Positions 38,801 to 48,333 of a stretch of DNA of 64,000 bases are shown here, one piece after another. Position numbers and translations under genes: made by a program. Under the pieces are notes generated by a model. The model did not search any database. It saw only the letters and a list, made by a program, of their open reading frames with translations, and had not been told where the DNA came from. The DNA lies in contig NZ_LT960614.1 in NCBI RefSeq assembly GCF_900231165.1, positions 4,403,501 to 4,467,500 on the forward strand, given 5' to 3'. This stretch comes from Hartmannibacter diazotrophicus (GTDB lineage: Bacteria; Pseudomonadota; Alphaproteobacteria; Rhizobiales; Pleomorphomonadaceae). The stretch's first letter is position 1. Every line of letters begins with the position of its first letter.

Positions 38801-39835
38801 TTGCGCCGAAGACGAGTCACCCTGAGCCAGATCGCAGCGGAGCTCAATGTTTCCACAGCCACCGTTTCGCTGGCCTTGCGCGACAATCCGGCCGTCTCCA
38901 GCGAGACCAGGCAACGCGTCCGCGAGCGTGCGGCGGATCTTGGCTACATCTACAATCGGCAGGCAGCCAGCCTGCGCACGGCGCGCACCAACATCATCGG
39001 CGTCGTTGTCAACGACGTCATCAATCCCTATTTCGCCGAGGTTTTCCGCGCCGTCGAGAACGAGCTGGAACGCGAAGGCGTTACGATCCTGATCTGCAAC
39101 CATCGCGACGACCTCGCCCGCCAGCAGACCTTCGTGTCCGTGCTGCAGCAGCAGAACGCCGACGGCCTCGTCATCTGTCCCTCGCTCGGCACGACGGCGG
39201 CCGATATCGAGCAGATTACCCGCTCCGGCACGCCCGTCACGCTGATCTGCCGCGACGTCGAAGGTGCGACGGTGCCGATCGTGCGCGGCGACGACTTCAA
39301 GGGCACCTACGACCTCACCACGCACCTGATCTCGCTCGGCCACAAGCACATCGCCATGATCGGCGGCCGGCGCAAGACGTCATCCGGCCGCGACCGCTAC
39401 GGCGGGTTCCTCGCCGCGATGGAGCAAGCCGGCCTGAGTGTTTCGGAAACCTCTGACGTCCCCGAAATCATGACATCGGCGGAAGGCAAGGCCGCGGTTG
39501 AGCGGCTCCTGCTGGCCGATCCCCGCCCGACGGCCATCGTCTGTTTCAACGACCTGCTCGCCATCGGCGTCATGTCCGGGCTCTATCGCAACAAGCTGCG
39601 CCCCGGCATCGACATTGCCGTGACGGGCTTCGACGATGTCGACGGGTCCGAGACCTGGACGCCGTCGCTGACGACCGTCAGAAACGGCTCCGACGAGATC
39701 GGCCGGCAGGCGGCAAGCGCCATCATGGCGCTGGTCAACGACCGCCCCCTGCCCTTCGACCGGCTGCTCATTCCGCCGAAGCTGGAGATCCGCGAATCCT
39801 CGCCGCCTCCAAGCCCGGAGCGCAAGGCAAGCTGA
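38801..39835 (+). CDS. LacI family transcriptional regulator
   Basis: A 344-residue repressor. The N-terminal helix-turn-helix VTLSQIAAELNVSTATVSLAL (quoted in part: AAELNVSTATVSLALRDNP) is followed by the hinge helix region NRQAASLRTART and a periplasmic-binding-protein-like ligand domain (IGVVVNDVINPYFAEV, AIVCFNDLLAIGVMSGL, VTGFDDVDGS). Start is TTG 38801 with AGGAAGG six bases upstream; no in-frame ATG fits. Such regulators respond to sugars or sugar derivatives. No sugar transporter is adjacent; the nearby eda gene (KDPG aldolase) is the only sugar-acid gene in reach. Confidence 0.94.
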   Translation: MRRRRVTLSQIAAELNVSTATVSLALRDNPAVSSETRQRVRERAADLGYIYNRQAASLRTARTNIIGVVVNDVINPYFAEVFRAVENELEREGVTILICNHRDDLARQQTFVSVLQQQNADGLVICPSLGTTAADIEQITRSGTPVTLICRDVEGATVPIVRGDDFKGTYDLTTHLISLGHKHIAMIGGRRKTSSGRDRYGGFLAAMEQAGLSVSETSDVPEIMTSAEGKAAVERLLLADPRPTAIVCFNDLLAIGVMSGLYRNKLRPGIDIAVTGFDDVDGSETWTPSLTTVRNGSDEIGRQAASAIMALVNDRPLPFDRLLIPPKLEIRESSPPPSPERKAS

Positions 39836-40549
39836 TCAGCCCTGGCGCGCGGCCATACCGACTGTGTCTTCGATCTCGCGCGTCAGGCCGGCGTCAAGGC
39901 CGAGCCGGGCGGCGAGCAGATCGAGATAGGCCCGCTCCGCAGGCTGGTCCGGCTCCATCGCAAGCAGTGACGCGGCATAAATCTCCGCCGCCTGCTCCTG
40001 GCTTTCCGCGAAGCGGACGATCCGGTCGATGTCGACCGGTGCGCGCAACTCGTCCATGACGAAGGCCTTTTCCTCGGCATCAAGCTCGAGCTGATCGAGG
40101 TTGGCGAAGACCCGGGTCTGCTCCTCGGCGTCGATATGGCCGTCCGCCTTGGCGGCCGCGATCATCGCGACGACGAGGATGAGGGCCATGGACTGTTCGC
40201 CGCCGGGCGCCCGTCCCGGATCGAAAGGCGTGTCCTTCGGCGGCGGCAGGAGTTCGACCGGCGCGCCAACAGGCGTCATGCCGGCATTCGATGCCGGCTG
40301 CGCCTCGGCATTGCGGCGCTGCCACGCGGTCCAGGCAAGCCCGGCGACTGCGGCCAATCCGCCATAGACGGCCGCCTTCTTGGCAAGTTTGCGCCCCTTT
40401 TTCGAACCCAGCAGCAACCCTGCGAGCCCACCGGCAAGTGCGCCCGTGGCAAGCCCCTTTCCCTGCCCCGCATAGCCGTGGCGGTTCATCTGCGCCTGAC
40501 CGGCGCCCATGATATCGTCGAGCAGCTTCTTCGCGTCGAGCACTGTCAT
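39836..40549 (-). CDS. DUF533 / TerB-like membrane protein
   Basis: A 237-residue protein. The N-terminal third has a glycine-rich hydrophobic segment (GLATGALAGGLAGLLLG), basic residues, then AAVYGGLAAVAGLAW. The C-terminal half is the TerB-type helical domain of DUF533 (YebE): ALILVVAMIAAAKADGHIDAEEQ, quoted in part as AKADGHIDAEEQTRVF, with FVMDELRAP and AASLLAMEPDQPAER. AGGGATGGA lies before ATG 40549. YebE-type proteins are inner-membrane proteins of unknown function linked to envelope stress. It converges with the LacI-type gene (stop codons adjacent). Confidence 0.88.
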   Translation of the reverse strand: MTVLDAKKLLDDIMGAGQAQMNRHGYAGQGKGLATGALAGGLAGLLLGSKKGRKLAKKAAVYGGLAAVAGLAWTAWQRRNAEAQPASNAGMTPVGAPVELLPPPKDTPFDPGRAPGGEQSMALILVVAMIAAAKADGHIDAEEQTRVFANLDQLELDAEEKAFVMDELRAPVDIDRIVRFAESQEQAAEIYAASLLAMEPDQPAERAYLDLLAARLGLDAGLTREIEDTVGMAARQG

Positions 40550-40691
40550 TCCATCCCTTGGCAATGGAGCGAACGTGTCCCGCCGATGGCATCCTCGTGC
40601 AAGGACGCACCGGATCGACCGGACGCTCCGGTTGAACCCAAGGGGAAATGTGCATGGCGATCCCACCATGCAAGATCGGCGGCCTGCCGGC

Positions 40692-41327
40692 TTAGACGGC
40701 GAGCTTGACCGCCTCTGCCGCCAGCGCCTCGATCCGGGCCCAGTCGCCGGACCTCATCGCATCGTCGGGAGCGACCCAGGAGCCGCCGACACACACGACA
40801 TTCGGAAGAGACAGATAGTCCCTGGCGTTCGCCGCCGAAACGCCGCCCGTCGGGCAGAAGGTGAGTTCGGCCAGCGGCGAGGACAACGCTTTGAGGTAGG
40901 TCGGCCCACCGGCCGGCCCCGCCGGGAAGAACTTCATGATGCGATAGCCGCATTCGCGCGCCATCATCGCCTCGCTGGCTGTCGCAACGCCCGGCAGCAG
41001 CGGCATGCCGATCTTGAGAGCATGGGCGAGCAGGGTCGGCGTCGCACCGGGGCTGACCATGTAGGTCGCGCCCGCTGCCTTGGCCGCATCGGCCATCTCC
41101 GGATCGAGCACCGTTCCGGCCCCGACGAAGGCACCTTCGACAGAGGCCATCGCCTTGATCACGTCGAGCGCGACCGGCGTGCGCATGGTGACCTCCAGCG
41201 CCGGGAGGCCACCAGCCACCAGCGCCTTTGCCAGCGGCACGGCATAGTCGACGTTGTCGACGATGAGGACGGGAACCACCGGGGCCCGGCGGAGGACGGC
41301 GAGGAGGGCTTCGGTATCTTGCATCAT
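40692..41327 (-). CDS. eda: KDPG aldolase (2-dehydro-3-deoxy-phosphogluconate aldolase)
   Basis: A 211-residue class I aldolase that splits KDPG to pyruvate and glyceraldehyde-3-phosphate in the Entner-Doudoroff route. Active-site features: the early Glu in LPALEVTMRTP, GAGTVLDPE, and the Schiff-base lysine in YRIMKFFPAG. The loop FCPTGGVS binds phosphate. Two adjacent ATG codons (41325-41327 and 41322-41324) can start it. It is monocistronic here, without edd. The enzyme could equally act on KDPGal; sequence does not separate these. Confidence 0.93.
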   Translation of the reverse strand: MMQDTEALLAVLRRAPVVPVLIVDNVDYAVPLAKALVAGGLPALEVTMRTPVALDVIKAMASVEGAFVGAGTVLDPEMADAAKAAGATYMVSPGATPTLLAHALKIGMPLLPGVATASEAMMARECGYRIMKFFPAGPAGGPTYLKALSSPLAELTFCPTGGVSAANARDYLSLPNVVCVGGSWVAPDDAMRSGDWARIEALAAEAVKLAV

Positions 41328-41455
41328 GCTCAGAGCATTAGCGCAATCCGCCGGCATTGCAAATCGCTGAATCCATGAGCCCCCGCGCAAATGCAGATCG
41401 CACGGGCATCCGCCATGCGCCTGTCGCAAGGCACAAACGTTTCAGGCCCGAAGGG

Positions 41456-42823
41456 TCAGCCCGAAAGATAGGACAGGAAACTCTCCGCCCACCGTTTGGC
41501 GTCGTTCGTCACGATCTTGTTGAACATGGCTTCATAGCGGGACTTGCGCTCGTCGAGCGGCATCTGCAGGGCCATCTGCAGCGACCCGGCCACTTCCTCG
41601 GTGTCGTAGGGGTTCACGATCACCGACTCGTTCAGCTCCTCCGCCGCGCCGGCAAAGCGCGACAGCACCAGCACGCCCGGATCCTCCGGATCCTGCGCGG
41701 CGACATATTCCTTGGCGACGAGATTCATCCCGTCCCGAAGCGGCGTCACGAGAGCAATCCGGCTCGACCGGTAAAGACCGGCCAGCGCCTTGCGCGGAAA
41801 GCCGCGCATGATGAAGCGGATGGGCGTCCAGTCGACATCGGCGAAGCGCCCGTTGATCTGGCCGGCCAAATGCTCCAGTTCGCGCTGGATGTCGACATAG
41901 GCATCGAGTTCCGAGCGCGACGGCGGGGCCACCTGCAGGAGGCTCACCCGGCCGCGATTTTCCGGATAATCCTCAAGCAACCGCTCGAAGGCACGGAAGC
42001 GATGCGGGATGCCTTTCGAATAGTCGACCCGATCAACGCCGACGATCTGCGCCCGGTCGCCGAGAATGGCCTTGATGCGCTGGCTCTGGCGGCGCCCCTC
42101 CGGCGACTTGGGAAACTGCGAGAAGCCTTCGGCATCGATCCCGATCGGAAACGCCTTGACGACGACCTCGCGCCCGAAGGCCCGGACGCGGTCCTCGCCG
42201 ACCCGCTCGCCGCCGGCCTCCTGGATGAGATATTCGATGAAATGGTTTCTGTCCCGGTTGCTCTGGAAGCCGATGACGTCATAGGCGAGCATGGAGCGCA
42301 CCAGCGCCGTGTGCCGAGGCAAAGCCGTGATGATGTCGGGGCTTGGAAACGGGATATGCAGAAAGAAGCCGATGCGGCACTCAACACCCATCGCCCGCAA
42401 CTGGCCGGCAAGCGTGAAGAAATGATAGTCGTGCACCCAGACGACGTCGCCCGGCTCGATGAGCGGTTTCAGACGGGTCGCGAAACGCTCGTTGACGCGC
42501 CGGTAGCCCTGTTCGTAGGGGCGGTCGAATTCGGCCAGATCAAGCCGATAGTGCAGGATCGGCCAGAGCGTCCGGTTTGCATAGCCGGCGTAGAATTCCT
42601 CGTAGTCGGCCTTGTTCATATCGACGGTCGCAAGCTCGACGTTGCGGCTCTTCTGCCGCTTCATCTCGCCGAAGGTTCCTTCTTCCGACACCTGTCCGGA
42701 CCAGCCGAACCAGACGCCGCCGCGTTCCCGCAATACGTCGACAAGTGCGACCGCCAGTCCTCCCGCCTTGCCCGTATCCTTGAGTGGCCCGACGCGGTTG
42801 GAAACGACGATCAGCTTGCCCAT
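41456..42823 (-). CDS. otsA: Alpha,alpha-trehalose-phosphate synthase (UDP-forming)
   Basis: A 455-residue GT20 enzyme that joins UDP-glucose and glucose-6-phosphate to form trehalose-6-phosphate. N-terminal [22 protein letters not shown] (quoted in part: [15 protein letters not shown]) is the glucose-6-phosphate loop. [41 protein letters not shown] and the C-terminal [19 protein letters not shown] follow in the family order. It is the last gene of a block with otsB and a GH15 gene upstream on the same strand (144 bases to the GH15 stop). Trehalose serves osmotic and desiccation protection. Confidence 0.96.
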   Translation of the reverse strand: MGKLIVVSNRVGPLKDTGKAGGLAVALVDVLRERGGVWFGWSGQVSEEGTFGEMKRQKSRNVELATVDMNKADYEEFYAGYANRTLWPILHYRLDLAEFDRPYEQGYRRVNERFATRLKPLIEPGDVVWVHDYHFFTLAGQLRAMGVECRIGFFLHIPFPSPDIITALPRHTALVRSMLAYDVIGFQSNRDRNHFIEYLIQEAGGERVGEDRVRAFGREVVVKAFPIGIDAEGFSQFPKSPEGRRQSQRIKAILGDRAQIVGVDRVDYSKGIPHRFRAFERLLEDYPENRGRVSLLQVAPPSRSELDAYVDIQRELEHLAGQINGRFADVDWTPIRFIMRGFPRKALAGLYRSSRIALVTPLRDGMNLVAKEYVAAQDPEDPGVLVLSRFAGAAEELNESVIVNPYDTEEVAGSLQMALQMPLDERKSRYEAMFNKIVTNDAKRWAESFLSYLSG

Positions 42824-42967
42824 GACTATCCTGCCCCGATTATTGCTGTGATGGTTCGAGAGGCTCCGGCCGACACAGACCGGTCATCTGTCCGAGTTTG
42901 AACCTTTCCCTGTATTGCGCCTTCAGACTGTCGCGCCTTCAGAAACTCTGGTCCGGGGAGACCCGGC

Positions 42968-44755
42968 TCACACGACGCGGTCCCATCCGCCCGAAAGGCG
43001 AACCGCGCCGTTGATGATCCCGACCATCGAATAGGTCTGGGGGAAGTTGCCCCAGAGTTGACCCGTCGACGGCGTCACGTCCTCCGAAAGAAGCCCGACA
43101 TGATTGCGGCATGCAAGCATTGTCTCATAGATATGACGTGCCTCATCGTGCCGTCCCATCCGCGCCATGGCATCGATGTACCAGAAGGTGCAGATGTTGA
43201 AGGCATTCTCCGGTTCCCCAAAATCATCGGCGGCATGATAGCGGAACATGTGGTCGCCCCGCCGCAGCTTCGCGGCGATCGCATCCACCGTCGCCACGAA
43301 GCGCGGGTCCTTCGGATCGATGAAGTTGACCTCGGCCATCAGCAGCAGGCCGGCGTCGAGGTCATTGCCGTCGAAACTCTCAACGAAAGTGCCGAGGGAT
43401 TTGTTCCACCCGCGCGTCATGATCGTCTCGCGTACCTCTTCGGCCCGCTCGCGCCAGATCCGCGCCCGGTCGGTAAGACCGATGTGGCTGGCGATCTTGG
43501 CGAGACGATCGAGCCCTGCCCAGCACATCAGCGAGGAAGTCGTGTGCACGCGCGCCCGGTAGCGTAGTTCCCACATGCCGGCATCCGGCTTGTCGTGGCA
43601 ACGATAGGCTTCCTCGCCGATCCTCTCCAGCAGGTGGAAGGAATCTGCGCCTGCCGGGTTCAGCAGACGGCGATCGACGAAGGCCTGGGCAGCGCCGAGA
43701 ATGACGTTGCCGTAGACATCGTACTGGTGGTGTTCCCAGGCTTGGTTGCCGACGCGAACCGGACGGTTGCCGCGATAACCCGGCAGCTCGACGATGCGCT
43801 CCTCCAGTTCCCGTTCCAGGCCGATGCCGTAAAGCGGCTGGAAATGTTCGCCGCCGTCCCATCCGGCAACCACATTCTGCAGATAGCGCAGGTAGTGCTC
43901 CATCGTCTCCATCTCGGAGAGTGAATTCAGTGCCCTGATGACGAAGAAGGCATCGCGCAGCCAGCAGTAGCGGTAGTCCCAGTTGCGTTCGGTATGCGCC
44001 GCTTCCGGGATCGAGGTCGTGACGGCCGCGATGATCGCCCCGGTCTCCTCGTAGCAGTTGAGCTTGAGGGTGATCGCCGCCCGGATCACCGCCTCCTGCC
44101 ACTCGAAGGGCAGCGACAGCCGGCGCGTCCAGCGGCGCCAGTAATCGGCGGTGTTTTCCTCGAAGGTCCGGCAAAGCGTATCGGCGCCCTCGGTCAGCGT
44201 CTCGTCCGGGCCGAGATAGAAGGACAGCGAACGGTCAATGATGAAGGCCGTCTCTTCCCGCACATAGGTGATCGGCGCGTTGGTGTTGAGCCTCAGCACC
44301 TGGCCGCCGCCCACATAGCGGATGTGGTTGGAGCCGGTCGTCATGTCGGGCGTCCGGGAGCCCCAGTCGAAGCGGGGCCGGCAGCGCACGCAGATGCGTG
44401 GCCGGCCGGCGATCGGCTTCACGCGCCTCACCAGAGCGGTCGGGCGGAAGAAGCGTCCGCGCGCCTCGAAGCGCGGCATGAAATCGGTGATCTCGATGGC
44501 ATCGCCATCGCTTGAGAACAGCCGGGTCCGCACGATGGCGGTGTTCTCGTCGTAGCTCTGCTCGGACCGTTCGAAGCCCACGAGCTCGATGGTGAACATG
44601 CCGTCATGGGGATTGTCGGAGGCGGTCCCGAGCAGACCGTGAAAGACGGGATCGCCGTCGAACCTCGGCCAGCAGGCCCAAACCACGCGTCCTTGCGTAT
44701 CGACAAGCCCCGCGATCGTGCAGTTGCCGATGAGTGCAAGGTTCAGATTGTTCAT
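42968..44755 (-). CDS. GH15 family glycoside hydrolase (glucoamylase/trehalase-like)
   Basis: A 595-residue cytoplasmic protein with the bacterial GH15 layout: an N-terminal beta-sandwich (NLALIGNCTIAGLVDTQG, CWPRFDGDPVF) and an (alpha/alpha)6 catalytic domain (RNWDYRYCWLRDAFFVI, QPLYGIG, MWELRYRARVHTTSSLMCWAG in part, FNICTFWYIDAMARMG). The start at ATG 44755 follows AGGGG by six bases; an upstream GTG (44773) is not needed. GH15 members include glucoamylases and, in actinobacteria and others, trehalases. Its place between otsB and otsA suggests trehalose turnover or processing of a related glucoside, but activity is not decided by sequence. Confidence 0.9.
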   Translation of the reverse strand: MNNLNLALIGNCTIAGLVDTQGRVVWACWPRFDGDPVFHGLLGTASDNPHDGMFTIELVGFERSEQSYDENTAIVRTRLFSSDGDAIEITDFMPRFEARGRFFRPTALVRRVKPIAGRPRICVRCRPRFDWGSRTPDMTTGSNHIRYVGGGQVLRLNTNAPITYVREETAFIIDRSLSFYLGPDETLTEGADTLCRTFEENTADYWRRWTRRLSLPFEWQEAVIRAAITLKLNCYEETGAIIAAVTTSIPEAAHTERNWDYRYCWLRDAFFVIRALNSLSEMETMEHYLRYLQNVVAGWDGGEHFQPLYGIGLERELEERIVELPGYRGNRPVRVGNQAWEHHQYDVYGNVILGAAQAFVDRRLLNPAGADSFHLLERIGEEAYRCHDKPDAGMWELRYRARVHTTSSLMCWAGLDRLAKIASHIGLTDRARIWRERAEEVRETIMTRGWNKSLGTFVESFDGNDLDAGLLLMAEVNFIDPKDPRFVATVDAIAAKLRRGDHMFRYHAADDFGEPENAFNICTFWYIDAMARMGRHDEARHIYETMLACRNHVGLLSEDVTPSTGQLWGNFPQTYSMVGIINGAVRLSGGWDRVV

Positions 44756-44922
44756 GGCATTCCCCTGTGGCACGTCAGATGCCTCGAGCGTCCGGCCGAC
44801 GTATGGGAAGCGGGAGTCCGCTGGCTGGATGCTGAAGCAAAAGAAGAGAATTTCATGCCCGTCGCAAGGACCGGCCTGAAACCTCGAACCACCATAGGGG
44901 ATTGAACGGTCAGGTCAAACCG

Positions 44923-45717
44923 TCAGGACACGAGGTCGGCCAGCCATTTGTGGACATCGGCGACGTCCTGCAGACGGTAGCTGGCGCAGCTCTCGCCGTC
45001 GCCGACCTTGATGCCGAAACCGCCTGCGCCGGCCGCCGCGCGCATGCCGTCCTCATCCGTCGTGTCGTCGCCGACGAAGACGGGAATACGGCCCTCGAAC
45101 GCCGGCAGCGACAGGAAACGTTGCACCACGGTTCCCTTGGAAATGGCGCGGGGCTTGACCTCGAACACCATCTTGCCCTCGATGGTGACGAGGTCCTCCA
45201 CGCCCGAAAGCAGGTCCTCGATCACGCCGCGCACGGCGTCTTCCTGCGACGGGTTGGCCCGGTAGTGCACCGCGATGGCAACCGACTTGTCCTCGATCGT
45301 CACGCCGTCGTTGGCAATGCCGCGTTCCAGCAACTGCTCGCGAAAGACATTGAGCGAGCGCGGCGCCGGGCTCTGCTGCACCATCTGGCCGCAGGCCTGC
45401 CGCCACTCCAGCCCGTGCAGTCCGCCGACCCGGAAGCAGTCGGTATCGAGAAACCGGTCGATCTCGGCGATCGGCCGCCCCGACACGATGGCAAAGGCGC
45501 CATCGAGTTCCTTGCAGACGCGCGTCAGGAGGTCGGAGAGATGCGGCAAGACGACGACAGCGTCCGGGCGCGGAGCGATATCGACAAGGGTTCCGTCAAA
45601 ATCGAGAAAGAGAGCGGCATTCGCAGGAAGCCTGGGCATCGTCATCCGAAAATTCCGCCGGTCGTCGCCGGCACTCGTGGCAGAATGGGAGGGGGCGTTG
45701 ATGTCTTCGAGGATCAT
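44923..45717 (-). CDS. otsB: Trehalose-6-phosphate phosphatase
   Basis: A 264-residue HAD-superfamily phosphatase that releases trehalose from trehalose-6-phosphate. Motif I is FLDFDGTLVDIAP with Asp39 (nucleophile) and Asp41. AIVSGRPIAEI holds motif II, and VFVGDDTTDEDGM holds the motif III/IV aspartates. The first 24 residues are not conserved; ATG 45645 is an alternative start to ATG 45717. It is the first gene of the otsB-GH15-otsA block. The gap to the GH15 gene is 167 bases, so a separate promoter there is possible. Confidence 0.95.
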   Translation of the reverse strand: MILEDINAPSHSATSAGDDRRNFRMTMPRLPANAALFLDFDGTLVDIAPRPDAVVVLPHLSDLLTRVCKELDGAFAIVSGRPIAEIDRFLDTDCFRVGGLHGLEWRQACGQMVQQSPAPRSLNVFREQLLERGIANDGVTIEDKSVAIAVHYRANPSQEDAVRGVIEDLLSGVEDLVTIEGKMVFEVKPRAISKGTVVQRFLSLPAFEGRIPVFVGDDTTDEDGMRAAAGAGGFGIKVGDGESCASYRLQDVADVHKWLADLVS

Positions 45718-46254
45718 GGTGCCGTCGTCTGCTCTTTGATCTCCACCGCGTTCGCCGCCTGTCGCGGCAAGTCATATGACATCCCTATTCATGTCGAATT
45801 CGATGCACGGGATGCAAGTCGCTCTCGGCGATGTGACGGTTGACAGTTCGGCAGGGGACAGTCCGGCAGCCAGCCCCGGTTCACTAAAAGGCCCTTGGGA
45901 GGCGACCGACACAAAGCAGTTCGTCGCCATTCGTCCAGCGCGGGCAGCATTGAGACCGAAGCTTTAAACACATGATCTTTCAATGGCAAATCTTTCATCC
46001 CTTCAATCGTTCCAACGAACCTCGAAAAGAAGGTTGCCTGACCTTCCGCTTGACATCCGCCGGCCGGAAGCGCATTTGAATGCAGTCCTGCGACGCGCGC
46101 TAAGAACCTGTGTGGTTCATCGTCGCAGTAGAAATGAATTTCTCCGACAATCCGTCTGCCCAGTTGCGCGTGGTCAGCCGACAACCGCGCTGACGTCCAT
46201 TCGCGGCCCTCTGGCCGACGAAGTCGTGACTTATTCGCCTCCCAAGGAATGTTT
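45718..46254. other. Intergenic region between otsB and the helicase gene
   Basis: About 540 bases between divergent genes. No gene or RNA was recognised. A small direct repeat (GACAGTTCGGCAG / GACAGTCCGGCAG at 45842 and 45857) is present. A long leader for the helicase gene is possible, as such genes are often cold-regulated, but nothing specific is seen. Confidence 0.4.
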
Positions 46255-47709
46255 TTGAACGTGATAGCTCCTCAGTTTGCCGCGCTTGGCCTTGCCGAGC
46301 CGCTTTGCCGCGCCCTTGAGGCCGCCGGCTACGAAACGCCCACCCCCATTCAGACCGCCTCCATCCCGAAGGTGCTGACAGGCAGAGACCTTCTCGGCCT
46401 CGCCCAGACCGGAACCGGCAAGACCGCAGCCTTCTGCCTGCCGATCCTGCAGCGACTGGCGCAAAATCCGAAGAAGCCCGTGCCGCGCTCCATGCGTGCC
46501 CTGATCCTCGCTCCGACGCGGGAACTGGCGCTCCAGATCGCCGAGGGCATGGCAAAATACGGCAAGTTCGCCAAGCTGCGTCATACGACCATCTTCGGCG
46601 GCGTCGGCCAGGGACCGCAGGTCAAGGCCATGTCCGGCGGCCTCGACATCGTCGTCGCCACTCCGGGCCGTCTGCTTGATCTCGTCGAGCAGCGCCTCGT
46701 GCGTCTCGACAGTGTCGAATGCCTCGTGCTCGACGAAGCCGACCGCATGTTCGACATGGGCTTCATTCGCGACGTGCGCCGCATCGTCAAGCTGACCCCG
46801 AAGCAGGGCCGCCAGTCGCTGCTCTTCTCCGCCACGATGCCGAAGGAGATCGAGCATCTGGCGATGGAGGTCCTCAGCGATCCGGACCGCGTCGCCGTGA
46901 CGCCGGAAGTCGTGACCGTCGAGCGGATTGACCAGCGACTCTACCACGTGCCGACGGCCGCCAAGCGCGGACTTTTGTCCGATCTTCTGGCCGACAACGA
47001 CATGCGCCGCGTCATCGTCTTCACCCGCACCAAGCACGGCGCCAACCGGGTCGCCGAACAGCTTGAAAAGGGCGGCATCGCTGCCGCTGCGATCCACGGC
47101 AACAAGAGCCAGGGCGCCCGCCAACGCGCGCTGTCCAGCTTCCGCGACGGATCGTTGCGCGTGCTGGTCGCGACCGACATCGCCGCCCGTGGCATCGACG
47201 TGCCGGAAATCAGCCACGTCGTGAACTACGACCTGCCGGTCGAGCCGGAAAGCTATGTTCACCGCATCGGCCGCACGGCCCGTGCCGGCGCCGAAGGCAT
47301 CTCGATTTCCTTCTGCGATGCCTCCGAACGCGGCGCGCTGAAGCAGATCGAGCGTCTCATCAAACGCCCCCTGCCCGTGGTGGGCAAGATCGACGCCAAG
47401 CCCTCCGACGAGATCGGCGGCACGCATGAGCGGGCCGATTCCGGACCGGACCGTTTCAGCCGGCAGCGCCAGGGCCAGAAGAAGCCGAACCGGAGCGGCA
47501 ACAGCCCGAACGGCAATGGCCGCCACAAGAAGCCCTCCGGCAGTGCGCCGAGGAAGGCAGACGCGGGCAACCGGCGCGGCGGCGTTCCCACCGCCGGCCC
47601 GGCCGCCCTTGCCGCAGCGGTCTCGGCACGCGATGCCTCGGGCGGCGGAGCGACCATGAAGCGCCGGGACGGATCGGCCTCTCGCCACTCCGACAGCACC
47701 AGCGCCTGA
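46255..47709 (+). CDS. rhlE: DEAD-box RNA helicase, RhlE type
   Basis: A helicase of about 484 residues. Motifs in order: Q motif (GYETPTPIQ), motif [12 protein letters not shown], Ib [59 protein letters not shown]. The C-terminal 90 residues are basic, Gly/Asn/Ser-rich and would bind RNA. TTG 46255 is favoured because AAGGA (46244-46248) is six bases upstream; ATG 46249 touches that site directly. The RhlE group works in ribosome assembly, RNA decay and cold growth. It is monocistronic with its own terminator. Confidence 0.94.
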   Translation: MNVIAPQFAALGLAEPLCRALEAAGYETPTPIQTASIPKVLTGRDLLGLAQTGTGKTAAFCLPILQRLAQNPKKPVPRSMRALILAPTRELALQIAEGMAKYGKFAKLRHTTIFGGVGQGPQVKAMSGGLDIVVATPGRLLDLVEQRLVRLDSVECLVLDEADRMFDMGFIRDVRRIVKLTPKQGRQSLLFSATMPKEIEHLAMEVLSDPDRVAVTPEVVTVERIDQRLYHVPTAAKRGLLSDLLADNDMRRVIVFTRTKHGANRVAEQLEKGGIAAAAIHGNKSQGARQRALSSFRDGSLRVLVATDIAARGIDVPEISHVVNYDLPVEPESYVHRIGRTARAGAEGISISFCDASERGALKQIERLIKRPLPVVGKIDAKPSDEIGGTHERADSGPDRFSRQRQGQKKPNRSGNSPNGNGRHKKPSGSAPRKADAGNRRGGVPTAGPAALAAAVSARDASGGGATMKRRDGSASRHSDSTSA

Positions 47710-47719
47710 GATTGATCGC

Positions 47720-47762
47720 AAGCGGCGGATCGCCAACCGGCACCGCCGCTTGAACTCTTTCT
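47720..47762 (+). terminator. Terminator of the RhlE-type helicase gene
   Basis: Nine-base-pair stem AAGCGGCGG (47720-47728) with CCGCCGCTT (47743-47751), 14-base loop, followed by GAACTCTTTCT. It starts 11 bases after the stop codon. The T run is interrupted, so efficiency may be moderate. Confidence 0.6.
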
Positions 47763-47866
47763 GCCCTTTGCTCGCCTGTCACGATTTACGGATGGTCCGA
47801 ACTGGGCCAGTCTGGCCGGACAGGACGCGGTCAGGATCGACCCGTGCCTGACACCGGGCCCGGCTC

Positions 47867-48232
47867 ATGACCTACGACGACTACAACAGCTTCTGCGCTT
47901 GCCTGCCGGCGACATCCCATGTCGTCCAATGGGGCGGCGCGCATGTCTGGAAGGTCGGGACGAAGGTCTTCGCCATCGGCGGATGGGATCGCGGCGTGGA
48001 GCCCCGGATCACCTTCAAGGTTTCCGACATCGCCTTCGAGATCCTCAAGGGCGAACCCGGCCTGAGACCCGCTCCCTATCTTGCCTCGCGCGGCATGAAA
48101 TGGATCCAGCATTTCGAAAAGCCCGGCCTTTCCGACGAAGACCTGAAGCTCTATCTCGCCGAATCCCACCGCATCGTTGCCAGGGGCCTGACAAAGAAGA
48201 TGCGCAGGGAACTGGGGCTTGATCCGGCCTGA
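47867..48232 (+). CDS. MmcQ/YjbR family protein (DUF419)
   Basis: A 121-residue single-domain protein of the MmcQ/YjbR family, which has a CyaY-like double-wing DNA-binding fold. The family pattern is clear: CLPATSHVVQWGGAHVWKVG, KVFAIGGW, ITFKVSD and the end ESHRIVARGLTKKMRREL (each at or under 20 residues). Its cellular role is unsettled. It stands 65 bases ahead of the SbcD-like gene on the same strand and could be cotranscribed with it. Confidence 0.9.
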   Translation: MTYDDYNSFCACLPATSHVVQWGGAHVWKVGTKVFAIGGWDRGVEPRITFKVSDIAFEILKGEPGLRPAPYLASRGMKWIQHFEKPGLSDEDLKLYLAESHRIVARGLTKKMRRELGLDPA

Positions 48233-48333
48233 CCGCCCCGGCGGCCCTCAAATGCCGGATACGCGGTTTTCTGCAGGAGCCGACTCGCCTAGATAGGATG
48301 CAGTCAACCACCGCCGTCGCCCGGTCCCTCTCC

